64,000 bases of DNA from Burkholderia ubonensis subsp. mesacidophila. Its GTDB lineage: Bacteria; Pseudomonadota; Gammaproteobacteria; Burkholderiales; Burkholderiaceae. Positions 20,467-28,294 of the stretch are shown piece by piece. The position numbers and the translations under genes are program-made. The first letter of the stretch is position 1. Each line of letters starts with the position of its first letter. Below the pieces are notes generated by a model. That model saw nothing but the letters and a program-made list of their open reading frames with translations. It ran no database searches and was not told where the DNA came from. The stretch is from positions 2,046,001 to 2,110,000 of the forward strand of contig NZ_CP020737.1 in the NCBI RefSeq assembly GCF_002097715.1. Direction: 5' to 3'.

Positions 20467-20760
20467 ATGTCTCGAATCATTTGGGGAACCATCGACAAAA
20501 ACGGAAGCATACTCAACGGCAGCGGAGATTTCACCGTCGAGAACGTCAGCTCTGGCAAGTACGCGATCTCCTTCAGCCCTGGTTTCTCCGCACTCCCCGG
20601 AATTGTCGGATCTCAAAACAACTACAACGATTCAGGACAAGCCAATTCTGACGGAGTGGCCTTCCCGTTCGTCAACAAGAACTCCTGTCAAGCCAATACC
20701 GGCAACAGTACCGGCAGCCTCCAGAACAGAAGCTTTGCATTTATCGCAATTGGCAACTAG
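20467..20760 (+). CDS. Orphan small protein, beta-rich, unknown function
   Basis: This encodes 97 residues. The ATG at 20467 has an excellent GGAGG six bases upstream. In-frame starts further up lack such a site. The protein has no signal peptide or membrane segment. It opens with WGTIDKNGSILNGSGDFTVE and continues with alternating strands (KYAISFSPGFSALPGIVGSQ), ending RSFAFIAIGN. The pattern resembles small beta-sandwich domains at the tips of phage tail fibres and similar surface or lectin-like modules. This is resemblance only. Codon use and base composition are clearly AT-richer than the chromosomal background, so it was probably acquired. It has one Cys. Confidence 0.6.
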   Translation: MSRIIWGTIDKNGSILNGSGDFTVENVSSGKYAISFSPGFSALPGIVGSQNNYNDSGQANSDGVAFPFVNKNSCQANTGNSTGSLQNRSFAFIAIGN

Positions 20761-20786
20761 CAAAACCTGAAATTGCCGAACCGACC

Positions 20787-21140
20787 TTACGCCGGGCACG
20801 CCATTTGCAAGCTGGCGGCTTCGGCAGTTTTCGATTGATGCATTTTCGGGAATTGATCCGATGTCAGTTGCCCCAAGGCACAATGCTGGCGAACCGAGTT
20901 GTAATCGCTTCGCCACATTCCGATGCGCGTATGTGCCTGGACGAAGCTGTCGAACGCACACCGAGCCAGGCATTCTTCGCGCAATCGTCCGTTGAAGCGC
21001 TCACCTTGCGTGATGCGCTCGGACACGTCTTTCGCCGTTTCATGTGAAGCGGTACACCGTCTTGCAGTACAGCCGCCTCGTCCGTTTGTGGTTCCGTATC
21101 AAACCAGCGCCTCTCTTGCGCCGACCGCCGAAACATTCAT
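20787..21140 (-). mobile_element. Collapsed IS3-family transposase (OrfB) remnant
   Basis: On the minus strand the C-terminal part of an IS3 integrase-type OrfB is readable at 21026-20787: ERFNGRLREECL, then MWRSDYNSVRQHCALGQLTSDQF, which includes the last catalytic Glu region. Upstream (about 21135-21030) another frame gives RNHKRTRRLYCK and, after a shift, KRRKTCP, which correspond to the N-terminal part of OrfB. The roughly 100 residues between them, with the first two catalytic Asp, are missing, so an internal deletion and frameshifts inactivated it. No intact ends or OrfA were found. Confidence 0.7.
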
Positions 21141-21571
21141 CGATTGAAGCGGCGAACATCTTCAACACCTTGGCTTCGCCAAATGCCACGTCTCGACATT
21201 AATCTCCCGATTCAATATCGACGCCCACAACCGCGATCAAAGCATTGAACAATACCCACCAGAATATTACAGCACCAATTCAATTCCAACCTTATCAACC
21301 AAGAAAAACGATAAATTTATTTAATTGGAATTAGACAATTCCAAACCATAATCTCTGTTGCGCACCGCAGCACCGAAATGTTGCACCCAACCATCAAGCA
21401 GCACAAATTTGTCGACAATTCCCATAAGCAGACCAGTCAAATCCGGAAATCCAACAATCAAAACAAACCACAAAGACTCAGACCCTATTTGTCGATAAAA
21501 ACAAACACCACCTCACCGGGCATCAACCGCGTCAAAAACCACATCATCAATTCACTCACAAAGGACAAGTC
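21141..21571. other. AT-rich non-coding stretch of the islet
   Basis: This is the most AT-rich part of the window, with TTTATTTAATTGG near 21315 and long A/C runs between 21380 and 21540. The short Lys/Asn/Gln-rich open frame at 21378-21575 has no ribosome site and looks like a composition artefact. The stretch probably holds the promoter and leader of the small exported-protein gene that starts at 21572; I could not fix a -35/-10 pair. Confidence 0.5.
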
Positions 21572-21844
21572 GTGAAAAAAATTGCAACGGTGCTTTTTAC
21601 TGCCATGATGCTCGCGTCTTCCTACGCGTCTGCGGAATCCATCTGCAAAGCCGGCAGGATCGACAAGATCGAGTCTGACCCGAGCGGCAACCTTCTGGTC
21701 AGCATTGTCGACAACACCTACGTGTTCAACCAGAAGGAATTTTTCTCGATCATCTATTCCGTCTTCAACAGCAACCGGAATTTCATCATCTACGGGAATG
21801 GATGCGTCAACGGCATGGTAGCTACTCGCTTCGCCGTTCGATAA
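21572..21844 (+). CDS. Small exported protein of unknown function
   Basis: This encodes 90 residues with a GTG start at 21572 and AAGGAC upstream. A textbook signal peptide (MKKIATVLFTAMMLASSYASA) leads to a mature protein of about 69 residues. It has two Cys (25 and 78) that could join its ends, and a strand-helix-strand order: GRIDKIESDPSGNLLVSIVD, a helix around QKEFFSIIYSVF, then NFIIYGNGCV. This order recalls small OB-like domains such as toxin B-subunits, but that is only a structural guess. A strong terminator follows. It is AT-rich like its islet and stands alone. Confidence 0.65.
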   Translation: MKKIATVLFTAMMLASSYASAESICKAGRIDKIESDPSGNLLVSIVDNTYVFNQKEFFSIIYSVFNSNRNFIIYGNGCVNGMVATRFAVR

Positions 21845-21897
21845 TCGCGCATCACGGCTGATCAACAGAAACCACGATTGATTTTTGCCTTCATGTC

Positions 21898-21930
21898 GGC
21901 CGACCGGCATACGCCGGCCGGCCCATTTTT
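21898..21930 (+). terminator. Rho-independent terminator of the small exported-protein gene
   Basis: An 11-bp stem with one mismatch (arms 21898-21908 and 21913-21923) with a four-base loop is followed by ATTTTTC, 53 bases after the stop at 21844. Confidence 0.8.
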
Positions 21931-22408
21931 CATCTTTCCGACACCGCCGCTTTGCGGCGTACGGATTCCACGCTCATTTACCCTGTTCCCTTTTCAATCT
22001 CTCGCCGCCCCCACGCGTACAGCAGCTTGGGATCGAACACGCGCTCGTGAAGCTGTGTGAACGCAGCGTGAAATGGTTGTCGATGAACAGGCGCTTGCCG
22101 GGCGACACGTCGCACGACGGCCGAACGGACGGCATTGTCGTGCGCTCGTGCACGGGGGGGGAAATCGGGAGCAACTTGCTACGGCAGCGATTCAGGCTCG
22201 CTGCCGAGCATCATAGAACCACGAGCAGCCTGCAGGCGCCGATGCGAACGACCGGTCCTGGGTATCGATCGGCGCCACCATCGCAGCGGACCATGAGTCC
22301 GCACGACATTCGGCGACCTTGGCGCGGACCTTGACGCGATGCGACTGACTCGCGTCCATCCCGCGCGATGCCGGCGCGGCGCGTTGCGCGCCCGCACCGG
22401 ATATCCGC
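21931..22408. other. Stretch with no recognisable gene between the islet and phaR
   Basis: GC content rises again here. On the minus strand there are partial open stretches, such as one around 22105-22030 with PGKRLFIDNH and, in another frame, FTQLHERVFDPKLLYAW, and one at about 22340-22195 ending in a stop. They look like eroded coding sequence, but I cannot name a family. No RNA gene was seen. Confidence 0.4.
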
Positions 22409-22972
22409 TTACTTCTTCTCCGGCTCCGAGCCAGGCGGCTTGAACGGGAACGAACTGAACATCGACTTCGCCTGATTCTGCATTTGTTCCTGCATCTGGA
22501 CGAACATGTTCTTCGATTGCTCGATGTAGCTCGTCATCATGCCCTGCATCATCGGCGCCTGCATGTTCATGAACTGCGACCAGATCTCCGGGTTCATCGC
22601 ATTGTTCTCATACAGGTTCTTCGACTGGTCCGCGAGTTTGTTCTGGATATCGATGAACGCCTGGATGTTCTTCTCCAGGTAGGTGCCCATCATCCCCTGC
22701 ATCGCATGCCCGTAGAAGCGGATGATCTGTGACAGCATCGACGACGAGAACATCGGCACGCCGCCGCTTTCCTCTTCGAGGATGATCTGCAGCAGGATGC
22801 TGCGGGTCAGGTCTTCGCTCGATTTCGCGTCGACGACCTTGAAATCCTCCTGTTCCAGCACGAGTTGTTTCACGTCGGTAAGCGTGATGTACGTGCTTGT
22901 CTCGGTATCGTAGAGCCGGCGGTTCGGATATTTCTTGATGAGCCGTTCAGCCGTTTTCTTTGTAGTAGTCAT
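22409..22972 (-). CDS. phaR: Polyhydroxyalkanoate synthesis repressor PhaR
   Basis: This encodes 187 residues. It represses phasin and its own genes and is released when it binds PHB granules. The N-terminal PHB/PHA accumulation DNA-binding domain (RLIKKYPNRRLYDTETSTYITLTDVK) is complete, followed by the PHB-binding region and a Met/Gln-rich C-terminal half (MQAPMMQGMMTSYIEQSKNMF) that suits contact with polymer. It is the last gene of phaC-phaA-phaB-phaR, with 120 bases from phaB that hold a hairpin; it may thus have its own promoter. It marks the return to normal GC content after the islet. Confidence 0.95.
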   Translation of the reverse strand: MTTTKKTAERLIKKYPNRRLYDTETSTYITLTDVKQLVLEQEDFKVVDAKSSEDLTRSILLQIILEEESGGVPMFSSSMLSQIIRFYGHAMQGMMGTYLEKNIQAFIDIQNKLADQSKNLYENNAMNPEIWSQFMNMQAPMMQGMMTSYIEQSKNMFVQMQEQMQNQAKSMFSSFPFKPPGSEPEKK

Positions 22973-23010
22973 GTAACGCCTTTAAGTGCCAGCGCAGCGC
23001 AGTGACGATC

Positions 23011-23039
23011 CCCCGCCGCCCGAAAGACGGGTGGTGGGG
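23011..23039. other. Stem-loop in the phaB-phaR intergenic space
   Basis: A 12-position stem with an AAAGA loop (23023-23027) is formed by CCCCGCCGCCCG and its near complement. On the plus strand two positions pair as G-U; in the minus-strand mRNA they become A-C mismatches. There is no U-tract, so it is not a typical terminator. It may shield the phaB 3' end or reduce read-through into phaR. Confidence 0.4.
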
Positions 23040-23092
23040 CCCCTTTGTAAACGCCGATCCGCGCGGCCGCCCGGCCCGCGCGGTTCGGGGGC

Positions 23093-23833
23093 TCAGCCCA
23101 TGTGCAGGCCGCCGTTCAGCGAGAAGTCGGCGCCCGTCGCGAAGCCCGAATCATTCGACGCAAGCCACGCGACGATCGACCCGATTTCCTCGGGTGCGCC
23201 GAGACGACGCACCGGAATCGTCGCGACGATCTTCTCGAGCACGTCCGGACGGATCGCCTTGACCATGTCGGTGCCGATATAGCCCGGCGACACGGTGTTG
23301 ACCGTCACGCCCTTCGTCGCGACTTCCTGCGCGAGCGACATCGTGAAGCCGTGAATGCCGGCCTTCGCGGTCGAGTAGTTGGTCTGGCCGAACTGGCCCT
23401 TCTGGCCGTTCACCGACGAGATGTTGATGATCCGGCCCCAGCCGCGTTCGACCATGCCGTCGATCACCTGTTTCGTCACGTTGAACAGGCTCGTCAGGTT
23501 GGTGTCGATGACGGCGGTCCAGTCCTCGCGCGTCATCTTGCGGAACACGACGTCGCGCGTGATGCCCGCGTTGTTGACCAGCACGTCGATCTCGCCGACC
23601 TCGGCCTTGACCTTGTCGAACGCTTCCTTGGTCGAGTCCCAGTCGCCGACGTTGCCTTCCGATGCGATGAAGTCGAACCCGAGCGCCTTCTGCTCCTCGA
23701 GCCATTTCACGCGACGCGGCGAGTTCGGGCCGCAGCCCGCCACCACCTTGAAGCCGTCCTTCAACAGGCGCTGGCAGATGCTGGTGCCGATGCCGCCCAT
23801 GCCGCCCGTTACGTAAGCAATTCGCTGAGACAT
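23093..23833 (-). CDS. phaB: Acetoacetyl-CoA reductase PhaB
   Basis: This encodes 246 residues, the same as Cupriavidus PhaB. It reduces acetoacetyl-CoA to (R)-3-hydroxybutyryl-CoA with NADPH, the second step of PHB synthesis. The short-chain dehydrogenase features are clear: the cofactor loop YVTGGMGGIG, NNAGITRD, the catalytic Ser in NISSVNGQKGQFGQ, then YSTAKAG with Tyr and Lys. ATG 23833 with GGAG upstream is preferred over an in-frame GTG-type start three codons earlier. It lies 105 bases downstream of phaA. Confidence 0.96.
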   Translation of the reverse strand: MSQRIAYVTGGMGGIGTSICQRLLKDGFKVVAGCGPNSPRRVKWLEEQKALGFDFIASEGNVGDWDSTKEAFDKVKAEVGEIDVLVNNAGITRDVVFRKMTREDWTAVIDTNLTSLFNVTKQVIDGMVERGWGRIINISSVNGQKGQFGQTNYSTAKAGIHGFTMSLAQEVATKGVTVNTVSPGYIGTDMVKAIRPDVLEKIVATIPVRRLGAPEEIGSIVAWLASNDSGFATGADFSLNGGLHMG

Positions 23834-23938
23834 AAATCTCACTCCATTTTTTTGGTTTCGAGAGCAGCCGGGGCCCCCTCTGACTTCACGCGGCGCCGGC
23901 CGGACCTGACGGCCGGCGCCGAGAACCGCACGAAGGGA

Positions 23939-25120
23939 TTACGGACGCTCGACCGCGAGCGCGACGCCCATCCCGCCGCCGATGCACAGCGACGCCAGCC
24001 CGCGCTTCGCGTCGCGCTTGACCATCTCGTGCAGCAGCGTCACCAGGATCCGGCAGCCCGACGCCCCGATCGGATGACCGATCGCGATCGCCCCGCCGTT
24101 CACGTTCACCTTCGACGTGTCCCAGCCCATCTGCTTGTGCACCGCCAGCGCCTGCGCCGCGAACGCCTCGTTGATCTCCATCAGGTCCAGGTCGCCCGGC
24201 GTCCAGCCCGCGCGCTCCAGGCACCGCCGCGACGCCGGCACCGGGCCCATCCCCATCACGCTCGGGTCCACGCCCGCGTTCGCGTACGCCTTGATCCGCG
24301 CCAGCGGCGTGAGACCCAGCGCCGCCGCCTTCTGCGCCGACATCACCAGCACCGCCGCCGCGCCGTCGTTGAGCCCCGACGCGTTCGCCGCCGTCACCGT
24401 GCCGTCCTTCGCGAACGCCGGCTTCAGCCCCGCCAGCGCGTCCGCCGTCACGCCGTGACGCACGAACTCGTCGGTCGCGAACTGCAGCGGCTCGCCCTTC
24501 TTCTGCGGGATCGCCACCGGCACGATCTCGTCGTTAAAGCGGCCCGCCTTCTGCGCCGCTTCCGCCTTGTTCTGCGACAGCGCCGCAAATGCGTCCTGCT
24601 CCTCGCGCGTGATCCCGTATTCCTTCGCGACGTTCTCCGCCGTGATTCCCATGTGGTACTGGTTGTACACGTCCCACAGCCCGTCTACGATCATCGTGTC
24701 GACCAGCTTCGCGTCGCCCATCCGGAACCCGTCGCGCGAGCCCGGCAGCACGTGCGGCGCCGCGCTCATGTTCTCCTGCCCGCCCGCGATCACGATGTCC
24801 GCCTCGCCGGCAATGATCGCGTTCGCCGCCAGCATCACCGCCTTCAGGCCCGACCCGCACACCTTGTTGATCGTCATCCCCGGCACCGCGCTCGGCAGCC
24901 CGGCCTTGATCAGCGACTGCCGCGCCGGGTTCTGGCCCGAGCCGGCCGCCAGCACCTGGCCCAGGATCACTTCGCTCACCTGCTCCGGCTTCACGCCGGC
25001 GCGCTCCAGCACCGCGCGGATCACCGTCGCGCCCAGCTCCGGCGCCGCGATCTTCGCGAGCGTGCCGCCGAATTTGCCGACCGCGGTCCGCGCGGCCGAT
25101 ACGATCACTACGTCCGTCAT
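23939..25120 (-). CDS. phaA: Acetyl-CoA acetyltransferase PhaA
   Basis: This encodes 393 residues, the family's standard length. It condenses two acetyl-CoA to acetoacetyl-CoA. The catalytic residues fall at the classical positions: Cys88 (NKVCGSG), His349 (GHPIGASG) and Cys379 (CIGGGMG). ATG 25120 has GGAGG upstream. The gene shows an extreme C-ending codon bias (nearly all GCC, CGC and ATC), stronger than its neighbours, consistent with high expression. It stands between phaC and phaB. Confidence 0.96.
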   Translation of the reverse strand: MTDVVIVSAARTAVGKFGGTLAKIAAPELGATVIRAVLERAGVKPEQVSEVILGQVLAAGSGQNPARQSLIKAGLPSAVPGMTINKVCGSGLKAVMLAANAIIAGEADIVIAGGQENMSAAPHVLPGSRDGFRMGDAKLVDTMIVDGLWDVYNQYHMGITAENVAKEYGITREEQDAFAALSQNKAEAAQKAGRFNDEIVPVAIPQKKGEPLQFATDEFVRHGVTADALAGLKPAFAKDGTVTAANASGLNDGAAAVLVMSAQKAAALGLTPLARIKAYANAGVDPSVMGMGPVPASRRCLERAGWTPGDLDLMEINEAFAAQALAVHKQMGWDTSKVNVNGGAIAIGHPIGASGCRILVTLLHEMVKRDAKRGLASLCIGGGMGVALAVERP

Positions 25121-25219
25121 TTCCCTTTCCTCCGGGCCGGCGCGACACGGCGCATCGCTCCCCGCCCTGTTAAAAAAACTGCGGCGCATCGGACAGCGTG
25201 CGCCGCTGTCCGGTTTTCG

Positions 25220-27085
25220 TCAATCGCGCTGCAACACGTAGCGGCCGGGCGCCGGTTCGATCACCGGGAACTGTTGCGAGCCGAGCTGCGCGTGCGGAGC
25301 GACCTTGCGGCCGCCGTACTGATCGAGCCATTCGATCCAGGCCGGCCACCAGCTGCCGGGCTGCTCGGTCGCGCCGGCAAACCAGTCGTCGGCCGATTCG
25401 GGCAGGCTGTCGTCGTTGACCCAGTAGCTGCGCTTCTTTTTCGCGGGCGGATTGACCACGCCGGCGATGTGGCCCGACGCGCCCAGCACGAACTTCAGCG
25501 GGCCCGTCAGGATCGACGTCGATGCGTAGGCCGTCTGCCACGGCACGATGTGATCCTCGCGCGAGCCGTAGATGAACGTCGGCAAGTCGATCAGCGACAG
25601 GTCGACCGCTTCGCCGCACACGGTCAGCGCGCCCGGCTCACGCAGCCGGTTCTCGAGATAGGTATTGCGCAGGTACCACGCGTACATCGGGCCAGGCAGG
25701 TTCGTCGAGTCGCTGTTCCAGTACAGCAGGTCGAACGGCGCCGGCGTGCGGCCCTTCAGGTAGTTGTCGACGACGTAGTTCCACACGAGATCGTTCGGGC
25801 GCAGGAACGAGAACGTGTTCGCGAACTCGACGCCGCGCATCAGCCCGGGCGGCGTACCGTTCTTGCCGCCGATCGTCTGTTCGCGCATCTGCACGTGCGC
25901 CTCGTCGACAAATACGTCGACGACGCCCGTATCGGAGAAGTCGAGCATCGCCGTGAGCAGCGTCATCGACGCGGCCGGATGCTCGCCGCGCGCCGCAAGC
26001 ACCGACAGCGCGGTCGCCAGCATCGTGCCGCCGACGCAGAAGCCGAGCGTGTTGATCTGCTCGCGGCCGCTGACCTGCTGCACAGCATCGATCGCGGCCA
26101 GCATGCCTTCGTTCATGTAGTCGTCCCAGGTCTTGTGGGCGACCGACGCGTCCGCGTTGCGCCACGACACGAGGAACACCTGGTGGCCGCACGACAGCGC
26201 GTGCGCGACGAGCGAATTTTCGGGCTGCAGATCGAGGATGTAGAACTTGTTGATGCACGGCGGCACGATGAGGAGCGGCCTTTCGAACACCGTCTCCGTC
26301 GTCGGCTTGTACTGGATCAGCTGGATCAGGTCGTTCTCGTAGACGACCGCGCCCTCGGTGCAGCCGAGGTTCCTGCCGACCACGAACTGCGATTCGTCGG
26401 TCTGCGAAATCTTGCCGCGCTGCAGGTCGCCGAGCAGGTTCATCATCCCCTGCCGCAGGCTCTCGCCCTGGGTCTCGATGATCGACTTCTGCGCGTCCGG
26501 ATTGAGCGCGAGGAAGTTGCTCGGCGCGGCGGCGGCCGTCCACTGCTGGACCGTGAAGCGAATCCGCTCGCGCGTCTTCGGATCGGTCTGGAGCGCGTCG
26601 GCGAGCTCCTGCAGGTAGCGCGCGTTGAGCAGGTACCACGCCGCGGCGAACGCGTGCGCGGGCGACGCCTTCCATGCGTCGCCGCTGAAACGGCGATCCT
26701 TCAGTTCGGGCGCCTCGAGCTTCGCCGCGCTCGCCTGCTGCATCAGCGTCGCGCAGTCGCGCGCATAGTCGGCCTGCAGCTTCTGCAGGCGCTCAGGGGC
26801 AATCGCGGCGACCGGCAGCTTCAGGCCCGCGAACGGCGACGCCGCGCCGCCGAAATCGGGCATCGACGGCACCTGGAACGGAAACGACTTGGGAAACTGG
26901 AACGTCGCGAACGGATTCGTCGCGGCCGATGCGGTCGCCGCGCGCGCCGGGTCCGCGAAGCCCCGCCATGCGTTCAACCACGCCTCGAACATCTGCTGCA
27001 TCGGCTGGGCTGCCTGATCGAATGCCTGGCGGCCCGTGGAAGTGTCCGCCTGTGCGGACGTCGACGAGTTTTTCGATGCTGTCAT
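25220..27085 (-). CDS. phaC: Class I polyhydroxyalkanoate synthase PhaC
   Basis: This encodes 621 residues. It polymerises (R)-3-hydroxyacyl-CoA on the granule surface. The class I alpha/beta-hydrolase core holds the lipase-like box GFCVGG with Cys350, Asp511 (SREDHIVPW) and His539 (ASGHIAG). The first 100 residues are a variable N-terminal region rich in Ala, Phe and Pro. The ATG at 27085 has AAGG upstream and gives the usual length; an in-frame extension to 27172 has no support. It is the first gene of the cluster, so the promoter should lie in 27086-27448. Confidence 0.96.
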   Translation of the reverse strand: MTASKNSSTSAQADTSTGRQAFDQAAQPMQQMFEAWLNAWRGFADPARAATASAATNPFATFQFPKSFPFQVPSMPDFGGAASPFAGLKLPVAAIAPERLQKLQADYARDCATLMQQASAAKLEAPELKDRRFSGDAWKASPAHAFAAAWYLLNARYLQELADALQTDPKTRERIRFTVQQWTAAAAPSNFLALNPDAQKSIIETQGESLRQGMMNLLGDLQRGKISQTDESQFVVGRNLGCTEGAVVYENDLIQLIQYKPTTETVFERPLLIVPPCINKFYILDLQPENSLVAHALSCGHQVFLVSWRNADASVAHKTWDDYMNEGMLAAIDAVQQVSGREQINTLGFCVGGTMLATALSVLAARGEHPAASMTLLTAMLDFSDTGVVDVFVDEAHVQMREQTIGGKNGTPPGLMRGVEFANTFSFLRPNDLVWNYVVDNYLKGRTPAPFDLLYWNSDSTNLPGPMYAWYLRNTYLENRLREPGALTVCGEAVDLSLIDLPTFIYGSREDHIVPWQTAYASTSILTGPLKFVLGASGHIAGVVNPPAKKKRSYWVNDDSLPESADDWFAGATEQPGSWWPAWIEWLDQYGGRKVAPHAQLGSQQFPVIEPAPGRYVLQRD

Positions 27086-27448
27086 TACCTGCCTTACCGG
27101 TGATTCCTGAGCGTCAATCGTGGAAATCCTGCTCGCGGCGCGGCGTGCCGGCCGAACGAGCCGGGCCGTCATGCACTGGAGGGGCGCCTCCAGATTCTGC
27201 CGCAGTGCGGTATTTTTATCATTATCGTTTTCCCCATGTGAAGCGTTGCATCAAACCGGCGCGCCGTTTAACCGCTAAATCGAGATAATCCGCACGAAAC
27301 AGGCGGGACAAGGCTTCCGGCGAACCCGAAACATTTTCGTTCGCTTGACTTCACATATTTTCTTTTGCTTGCGGATGCGCGGCGCAACGCCGCGCAAATA
27401 TCGAGACAATCCGATGCCGCGTCGCAGCAAGCTCGTCCGCGCGCCATG
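27086..27448 (-). promoter_or_regulatory. phaC upstream region with probable promoter
   Basis: This 363-base gap separates phaC from pgeF, whose stop is at 27449. It holds an AT-rich segment (27208-27235) in GC-rich surroundings. On the minus strand TTCACA, an 18-base spacer and TAAAAA form a passable sigma-70 promoter ending about 120 bases before the phaC start. No gene is visible here. The hexamers are seen; promoter activity is inferred. Confidence 0.35.
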
Positions 27449-28288
27449 TCAGTCCGTCAGCCAGATCGCCGCCGCCATGCGGCCCGTCACGCGGTCGCGC
27501 CGGTACGAATAGAAGCGCGAACGCTCGGCGACCGTGCACGCGCCGCCGCCGGTCACGCGCACGACGCCCGCGCGCGCCAGGCGCAAGCGCGCCAGCGCGT
27601 AGAGATCGGCGAGATACTTGCCGGGCGCGCCTTCGATCGCGACGAACGCGCGGCCGGTTTCATCATGCTCCGACTGCGGGGCCGTGTCGAGAAATGCGTC
27701 GCGCACGTCCGCGCCGACCTCGAACGCATCCGGGCCGATCGCCGGCCCGAGGAACGCGTGCAGGCCGTCCGTCGCGCCGCCTGCAAGCGCCGCGACGCGC
27801 GCGGCGGTCTGTTCGACGATGCCGGCAGCGAGCCCGCGCCAGCCCGCGTGCGCCGCGCCGACCGCGCGCCCCTGCGCATCGCACAGCAGCACCGGCAGGC
27901 AATCAGCGACCATCACGACGCATACCGCATTCGCGCGGTCGGTTACGCTCGCGTCGGCCTGCGCCGGCGCAGCGGATCCGGAATCGGCTGCAATCACCTC
28001 GTCGGCGCGCACGATCCGCGCGCCGTGAACCTGATCGAGCCATGCGGCGCGCGGCTGGCCCGCAAGCGCAAGCAGCCGTGCGCGGTTCTCGGCGACGTGG
28101 GCCGGGTCATCGCCGGTATGCAGGCCGAGATTCATCCCGCCCGGCAGCGCGACGCCGTCCTGCCAGCGCCCGTAAGCGCCCTCGCTGACGCCGCCGTCGC
28201 GCGTCGTGACCAGCGCGCGCACGCGCGGCGACACCTGCCAGTCGGGCTGCACGCAGTCCTGCCACGTCAACGGCGCCAGGTTCGTCAT
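27449..28288 (-). CDS. pgeF: Purine nucleoside phosphorylase/oxidoreductase PgeF (YfiH, laccase-domain)
   Basis: This encodes 279 residues from the ATG at 28288; a GTG two codons earlier abuts the rluD stop and is also possible. The Cu-oxidase_4 family motifs are present: DQVHGARIV, VMVADCLPVLLCD and GAAHAGWRGLAAGIV, which supply the His-Cys-His metal ligands. Family members act on purine nucleosides, and E. coli YfiH has also been reported to be needed for clean peptidoglycan precursors. It follows rluD without a gap, the usual rluD-yfiH pairing. It ends 364 bases upstream of phaC on the same strand. Confidence 0.9.
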   Translation of the reverse strand: MTNLAPLTWQDCVQPDWQVSPRVRALVTTRDGGVSEGAYGRWQDGVALPGGMNLGLHTGDDPAHVAENRARLLALAGQPRAAWLDQVHGARIVRADEVIAADSGSAAPAQADASVTDRANAVCVVMVADCLPVLLCDAQGRAVGAAHAGWRGLAAGIVEQTAARVAALAGGATDGLHAFLGPAIGPDAFEVGADVRDAFLDTAPQSEHDETGRAFVAIEGAPGKYLADLYALARLRLARAGVVRVTGGGACTVAERSRFYSYRRDRVTGRMAAAIWLTD

Positions 28289-28294
28289 CGCCAC

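Noticed and set aside
21378..21575. Lys/Asn/Gln-rich 65-codon open frame in the islet
   Set aside because: It has no ribosome site and its composition follows the local A/C-rich DNA.
23102..27103. Plus-strand open frame of more than 1300 codons across the pha genes
   Set aside because: It is Arg/Ala/His-rich and exactly antisense to phaB, phaA and phaC, an effect of GC3 bias.
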